Origin: Chloroflexota bacterium
GTDB taxonomy: Bacteria; Chloroflexota; Anaerolineae; Aggregatilineales; Phototrophicaceae
Direction: 5' to 3'
Assembly (NCBI GenBank): GCA_023430545.1
Contig: JAEZAF010000016.1
Span: forward strand, 1 to 9,664
DNA: 9,664 nucleotides
The position numbers and the translations under genes were made by a program. Under the pieces are notes generated by a model that was not told the origin of the DNA, did not search any database, and worked only from the letters and a program-made list of their open reading frames with translations. Position 1 is the stretch's first letter; the number at the start of each line of letters is the position of its first letter. Positions 6,762 through 9,664 of the stretch are shown here, in pieces.

Positions 6762-7736
6762 ATGGGTTATTACATAGGCATTGATCTCGGCGGAACGAAA
6801 ATCGCCGCCGGGATCATTGATGTGGAAAGCGGAACCGTCGGGCTGCGCCGTGTGATCCTGACGCCGACCAGCGGCATCCCCGAAGACGTGCTGGATGCGA
6901 TGGGATCGCTGGCGCTTCAACTGATTGCGGAAAGCGGCGTGTCGGTGGAGGGAATCGGCGTTGGCGTGCCTGCGGTGGTGGATTACGAAACGGGCAGGAC
7001 GCTGCTGGTCCCGAATATCACCGGGGACTGGTATCAGCGACCGGTCGTCTCCGCACTGGCACAGCAGACGGGTTTACCTGTCGCGATCCTGAATGATGCG
7101 CGTTCGTTCACACTGGCCGAAGCCGTTTTCGGTGCGGGGAAGGGTGCACAGACCTGTGTCTGCTTCACCTTAGGCACGGGTATCGGTGGCGGGACCGCGC
7201 TCAATGGACGCCTGCACATGGGGCTGAAAGGCGCTGCCGGTGAATTCGGCCACCAGATCGTCCAGCCCGGCGGCCCTCAGTGCGGATGTGGCAGTCACGG
7301 TTGTCTGGAAGCGGTTGCCAGTGGTGCAGCGATTTCTGCGAAGGCCGCACAGATCGCCCGTCAGCACTCCGACAGCGCACTGGCGCAGGCAGATAAACTC
7401 ACGCCAGCAGCCGTCCGGGATGCAGCGGCCAGCGGTGATCCCCACGCTGCCGAATTACTGCGCGAGGCGGGCTTCTATCTCGGCATCGGGCTTGCCAATG
7501 CGATCACCTTCTTCGCGCCGGATCGCGTCATCCTCGGCGGCGGCCTGACCGCGCTCGGTGACTGGCTGCTGAAACCAGCACGCGAGGCCATCCAGCAGCA
7601 CTGTCACACCGTTGATCTGACCGACGTGCAGATTGTACAGGCCGCGCTTGGGCTGGATGCCGGGATGGTCGGTGCGGCGTTGTGGGCGTCGCAGCAAGCG
7701 ACCTATCATGATGCGGCCAGCAGTAACACGGATTGA
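6762..7736 (+). CDS. ROK-family sugar kinase
   Basis: A 324-residue protein of the usual length for ROK kinases, which transfer phosphate from ATP to a hexose or N-acylated amino sugar in the cytoplasm. The phosphate loop is DLGGTK (8-13). The catalytic base lies in NDARSFTLAEA (111-121, D112). Next come LGTGIGGG (137-144) and the ROK signature GEFGH (160-164), followed by CGCGSHGCLE (174-183). H164, C174, C176 and C181 are the expected zinc ligands. There is no N-terminal helix-turn-helix domain, so it is a kinase and not an NagC/Mlc/XylR-type repressor. The start at 6762 lacks a clear ribosome site but follows the previous stop by 9 bases, consistent with coupled translation. Glucokinase, allose, mannose or N-acetylhexosamine kinase activity are all possible. 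Confidence 0.94.
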   Translation: MGYYIGIDLGGTKIAAGIIDVESGTVGLRRVILTPTSGIPEDVLDAMGSLALQLIAESGVSVEGIGVGVPAVVDYETGRTLLVPNITGDWYQRPVVSALAQQTGLPVAILNDARSFTLAEAVFGAGKGAQTCVCFTLGTGIGGGTALNGRLHMGLKGAAGEFGHQIVQPGGPQCGCGSHGCLEAVASGAAISAKAAQIARQHSDSALAQADKLTPAAVRDAAASGDPHAAELLREAGFYLGIGLANAITFFAPDRVILGGGLTALGDWLLKPAREAIQQHCHTVDLTDVQIVQAALGLDAGMVGAALWASQQATYHDAASSNTD

Positions 7737-7742
7737 AAGGAA
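7736..7742 (+). promoter_or_regulatory. Ribosome binding site for the SIS-domain gene
   Basis: AAAGGAA overlaps the last base of the ROK kinase stop and lies 11 bases before the ATG at 7754. It supports that ATG over the in-frame TTG at 7733, which would place this site inside the coding region. Confidence 0.6.
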
Positions 7743-7753
7743 CAGACAATTTT

Positions 7754-8587
7754 ATGACAGATAGCCCTACAACACCGGATACACAGCCAGCCTTCGCCTA
7801 TATTGATGCTGCCGCCGCGATTGTGCAGCGCATCCGTGATACACAAATCGGGAATATCGCCGCCGCTGCCCAGATCTGCGCGGAGTCGATTGCCAGCGGC
7901 GGACTGGTCCACCTGTTCGGGACCGGGCATTCGCGCATTCCGATTGAAGAGATCTTCCCACGTCACGGCAGTTTCCCCGGCTTTCACCCGATTGTCGAAC
8001 TGTCGCTGACCAATCACACGCAGGTGGTCGGCGCGAATGGGCAGCGTCAGGCGATGTTTCTGGAAAAAGTGCTGGGCCTCGGCGAAATGATCCTGCGGAA
8101 TTTCGTCTTCAACCCGAAGGACAGCTTCATCATCTTCTCCAACAGCGGCGTGAACAATGTCGTGGTGGAAGTGGCGCAGGGGGCACGGGCACGCGGCCTG
8201 AAGGTGATCGCGGTGGTCTCGGTCGATCATTGTGATGCGTCCCCGGCTAAACATCCCAGCGGCCAGAAGCTGACTGACCTCGCCGATGTGGTGATCGACA
8301 ATGGCTCTCCGGCAGGGGATGCGATGGTGCAGATCGACGGGCTGGCGTACCCGGTCGGGCCGGGTTCGACCGTCGGTTACGCGGTGGTCGTCAACGCGCT
8401 CAAGTCGATGGTAGCGGATGAACTGACAAAGCGCGGTCAGCCGCCGCTGGTGCTGACCAGCAGTGTGCTGATTGGCGGAGAAGCGACTGCCGATCTGTTC
8501 GAACGCACCTACGATGATTATCGCGCCCGGATTGCACAGGTATACGGCGGGGGACAGCGTGGATCTGACCAAACGCCTGAAGCATAA
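7754..8587 (+). CDS. SIS-domain protein, UPF0309-like (putative phosphosugar isomerase)
   Basis: This 277-residue protein has the sugar isomerase (SIS) fold that binds phosphosugars. The N-terminal strand and loop VHLFGTGHSR (52-61) is the hallmark I associate with UPF0309 proteins. It is followed by EEIFPRHGSFPGFHP (65-79) and, in the second half, the phosphate-binding segment IFSNSGVNNVVVE (127-139). Further segments are VIAVVSVDH (151-159) and the C-terminal LVLTSSVLIGGEAT (232-245). The extra N-terminal residues up to about 18 look disordered. Members of this family have been noted beside amino-sugar genes, but no reaction is firmly established to my knowledge. Being directly after a ROK kinase suggests it acts on the phosphorylated product. 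The start is ATG 7754, and the last 29 bases overlap the SDR gene. Confidence 0.85.
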   Translation: MTDSPTTPDTQPAFAYIDAAAAIVQRIRDTQIGNIAAAAQICAESIASGGLVHLFGTGHSRIPIEEIFPRHGSFPGFHPIVELSLTNHTQVVGANGQRQAMFLEKVLGLGEMILRNFVFNPKDSFIIFSNSGVNNVVVEVAQGARARGLKVIAVVSVDHCDASPAKHPSGQKLTDLADVVIDNGSPAGDAMVQIDGLAYPVGPGSTVGYAVVVNALKSMVADELTKRGQPPLVLTSSVLIGGEATADLFERTYDDYRARIAQVYGGGQRGSDQTPEA

Positions 8588-9341
8588 GGCACTAATCGTC
8601 ACGGGGGCGGCCAGCGGGATCGGACGGGCAGCGGCCATCCGTTTCGCCGCAGAAGGCGCACGCGTGCTGATGTTCGACCGTGACACCGACGGACTCGAAG
8701 ACACGCGCTATGAAATCCGCCAGATGAACGCCGAATCTCACCCTGTCACCGTGCAGCTTACTGAGCCGGACGCTGTCGAACAGGCCGTCAGCAGTGCGGT
8801 CGAGGTGTGGGGGCGGCTGGATGGCGTGTTCAATGCAGCCGGGGGCAGTGGCCGCCGCTTCGGCGATGGCCCGGTCGATTCCTGCACGATTGAGGGATGG
8901 GATCAGACGATTGCGCTGAACCTGACCAGCATCTTCCTGATGTGCAAGTATACCGTGCCGCATCTGCTGAAGACACGCGGCGCGATTGTCAATCTGTCCT
9001 CCGTGCTGGGGCTGGTGGGCGGTGATGAGGACTTTGCCACTCATGCCTATGCCGCCAGCAAAAGCGGGATTGTCGGCCTGTCGCGCTCGATGGCGTCGTA
9101 TTACGCGCCGCAGGGCCTGCGGGTAAATGTGATCGCGCCGGGGCTGATCGCGACCGCTATGAGCAAACGCGCCCAGCAGGATGAACACATCCTCAACCGC
9201 CTGCCGCAGCTTCAGCCCCTGACCGGGATGATGGGCGCGCCGGATGACATCGCGGCAGCCGCGGCCTATCTGCTGTCAGAGGATGCGCGATTTGTTACGG
9301 GGACGGTGCTGCCAGTGGATGGCGGCTGGACCACGCGGTAA
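8559..9341 (+). CDS. Short-chain dehydrogenase/reductase (SDR), classical type
   Basis: A 260-residue classical SDR if started at the GTG at 8559, close to the family norm of about 250. It has the cofactor loop TGAASGIG (15-22) and D40 at the end of strand 2, which favours NAD over NADP. NAAG lies at 92-95, and the catalytic set is N121, S148 (in IVNLSS), Y164 and K168 (YAASK). PGLIATAM (194-201) and the C-terminal VDGGW (253-257) are also typical. The GTG has GGGGGA (8549-8554) a few bases upstream and makes the gene overlap the SIS gene by 29 bases. The frame remains open upstream to 8472, but that stretch lies inside the SIS gene and does not look like SDR sequence. The substrate is unknown; a sugar, sugar acid or polyol is likely from context. 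Confidence 0.92.
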   Translation: MDLTKRLKHKALIVTGAASGIGRAAAIRFAAEGARVLMFDRDTDGLEDTRYEIRQMNAESHPVTVQLTEPDAVEQAVSSAVEVWGRLDGVFNAAGGSGRRFGDGPVDSCTIEGWDQTIALNLTSIFLMCKYTVPHLLKTRGAIVNLSSVLGLVGGDEDFATHAYAASKSGIVGLSRSMASYYAPQGLRVNVIAPGLIATAMSKRAQQDEHILNRLPQLQPLTGMMGAPDDIAAAAAYLLSEDARFVTGTVLPVDGGWTTR

Positions 9342-9370
9342 GGGTGAATGACTTAACTTGTCGCGCAAAT

Positions 9371-9389
9371 GGGCCGGAGAATCTGGCCC
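9371..9389 (+). terminator. GC-rich hairpin after the SDR gene; candidate operon end
   Basis: GGGCCGGA (9371-9378) pairs with TCTGGCCC (9382-9389) around a GAA loop: 8 base pairs with one G-T wobble. It lies 30 bases after the last stop of the operon. There is no T-run directly after it (a short T-rich stretch comes only at 9420-9430). A competing GCCC/GGGC stem (9386-9389 with 9393-9396) is possible. Termination is inferred mainly from position. Confidence 0.4.
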
Positions 9390-9453
9390 GACGGGCGGGG
9401 ACATAGTTTAAGGTAGGTATTTCCATTTTTGACCTTTTAAGTAGAGGATATTC

Positions 9454-9478
9454 AGATTCAGAAAATTGCCCTGAATCT
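9454..9478. other. AT-rich hairpin of unknown role
   Basis: AGATTCAG (9454-9461) pairs perfectly with CTGAATCT (9471-9478) across a 9-base loop. It sits ten bases before repeat copy C and is followed by an A-rich stretch, not a T-run, so on the plus strand it is not a classical terminator. Confidence 0.45.
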
Positions 9479-9487
9479 TATAAAAAC

Positions 9488-9517
9488 GGCGGACAACGCA
9501 GGCGTTGTCCCTACAAA
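9488..9517 (+). repeat. 30-base palindromic repeat, copy C
   Basis: This copy reads GGCGGACA, centre ACGCAGGCGT, then TGTCCCTACAAA. The inner inverted repeat GGACAACGC/GCGTTGTCC (9491-9499 and 9502-9510) is a perfect 9 base pairs with a 2-base centre. Its flanks match copy A exactly (8 plus 12 bases), while the 10-base centre shows no copy-A sequence but keeps self-complementarity. Confidence 0.8.
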
Positions 9518-9525
9518 ATACGTGT

Positions 9526-9555
9526 TACGTAGGGACAGGGCCTGTGTTATGCGCC
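9526..9555 (-). repeat. 30-base repeat, degenerate copy D
   Basis: On the minus strand this segment begins GGCGCATA and ends TGTCCCTACGTA. It keeps the right flank of the repeat and the GGCG start, but the GGACA part of the left flank is lost. A short ACAGG/CCTGT stem remains (9535-9545). It faces copy C across 8 bases, so the two form a tail-to-tail pair. Confidence 0.55.
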
Positions 9556-9664
9556 GTAGGGTTTTACCCCATCGGATACGTCATTTAAGTTGTACCCCGT
9601 TTCAGTGAGAAAGTTTGAGCAGCAATGAAATCAAGCCAAATCACGTTCAGAAACACGTCAAACG

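Larger units (their letters stand above)
9342..9664. other. Non-coding tail with hairpins and repeats; possible gene edge at the far end
   Basis: These 323 bases after the SDR gene contain no complete gene. They hold a GC-rich hairpin (9371-9389), an AT-rich hairpin (9454-9478), repeat copies C and D (9488-9555), and a small stem GGGT/ACCC (9559-9562 with 9566-9569). Base composition becomes markedly AT-richer from about 9401. At the very end an ATG at 9625 opens a plus-strand frame of 13 codons to the window edge, and a minus-strand frame is open from the edge to a stop at 9585-9587. Neither has a convincing ribosome site or recognisable protein, so I call neither. Confidence 0.6.

Noticed and set aside
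6762..7736. ROK protein as the local transcription repressor
   Set aside because: The protein begins directly with the phosphate loop at residue 8 and has no N-terminal DNA-binding domain, so it is a kinase.
7706..8704. Antisense open frame of 332 codons across the SIS gene
   Set aside because: It covers parts of three well-supported plus-strand genes and has no ribosome site or recognisable motif.
9625..9664. Start of a plus-strand gene (ATG at 9625) or end of a minus-strand gene (stop at 9585-9587)
   Set aside because: Only 13 and about 25 codons are visible, without a ribosome site or motif; either can be chance.

Overview
The window is a single plus-strand sugar uptake and sugar oxidation locus, GC-rich (roughly 60% by eye) and tightly packed, followed by about 320 bases that contain only repeats and hairpins. 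The gene content fits many free-living heterotrophs. The short palindromic elements in the gaps (a GTAGGGAC...GTCCGCC type and a CCTCNCCCC...GGGGTGAGG type) are of a style I associate with Chloroflexota, especially Anaerolineae-like lineages. That placement is an inference of moderate confidence; the window holds no rRNA or other marker gene.

Layout. Positions 1-567 are the 3' end of a periplasmic-type sugar-binding protein gene. It is followed by a double-domain ABC ATPase (612-2108) and two RbsC-like permeases (2105-3133 and 3133-4122). Together these form a ribose/xylose-type (CUT2) importer, with the last three genes translationally coupled by ATGA and TGATG overlaps. A repeat hairpin (4128-4193) separates the transporter from a Gfo/Idh/MocA dehydrogenase (4222-5412). 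A 230-base gap with a strong hairpin and two facing copies of a palindromic repeat follows. Then come a second, paralogous Gfo/Idh/MocA dehydrogenase (5643-6752), a ROK sugar kinase (6762-7736), a UPF0309-like SIS-domain protein (7754-8587) and an SDR dehydrogenase (8559-9341). The last four genes are nearly gapless or overlapping. The tail (9342-9664) carries three hairpins and two more copies of the repeat.

How the genes may work together. The importer brings in a monosaccharide or small sugar derivative. Three NAD(P)-type dehydrogenases could oxidise it, or oxidise and re-reduce it to change stereochemistry. The ROK kinase would phosphorylate the sugar and the SIS protein would isomerise or otherwise process the phosphosugar. 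No hydrolase, aldolase or transcription regulator is in view, so the substrate cannot be named. The combination of two Gfo/Idh paralogues, ROK, UPF0309-type SIS and SDR is the best candidate here for an uncharacterised catabolic pathway.

The most distinctive non-coding signal is the repeat family. Two 30-base copies about 4 kb apart have identical flanks but completely different, still self-complementary, centres.
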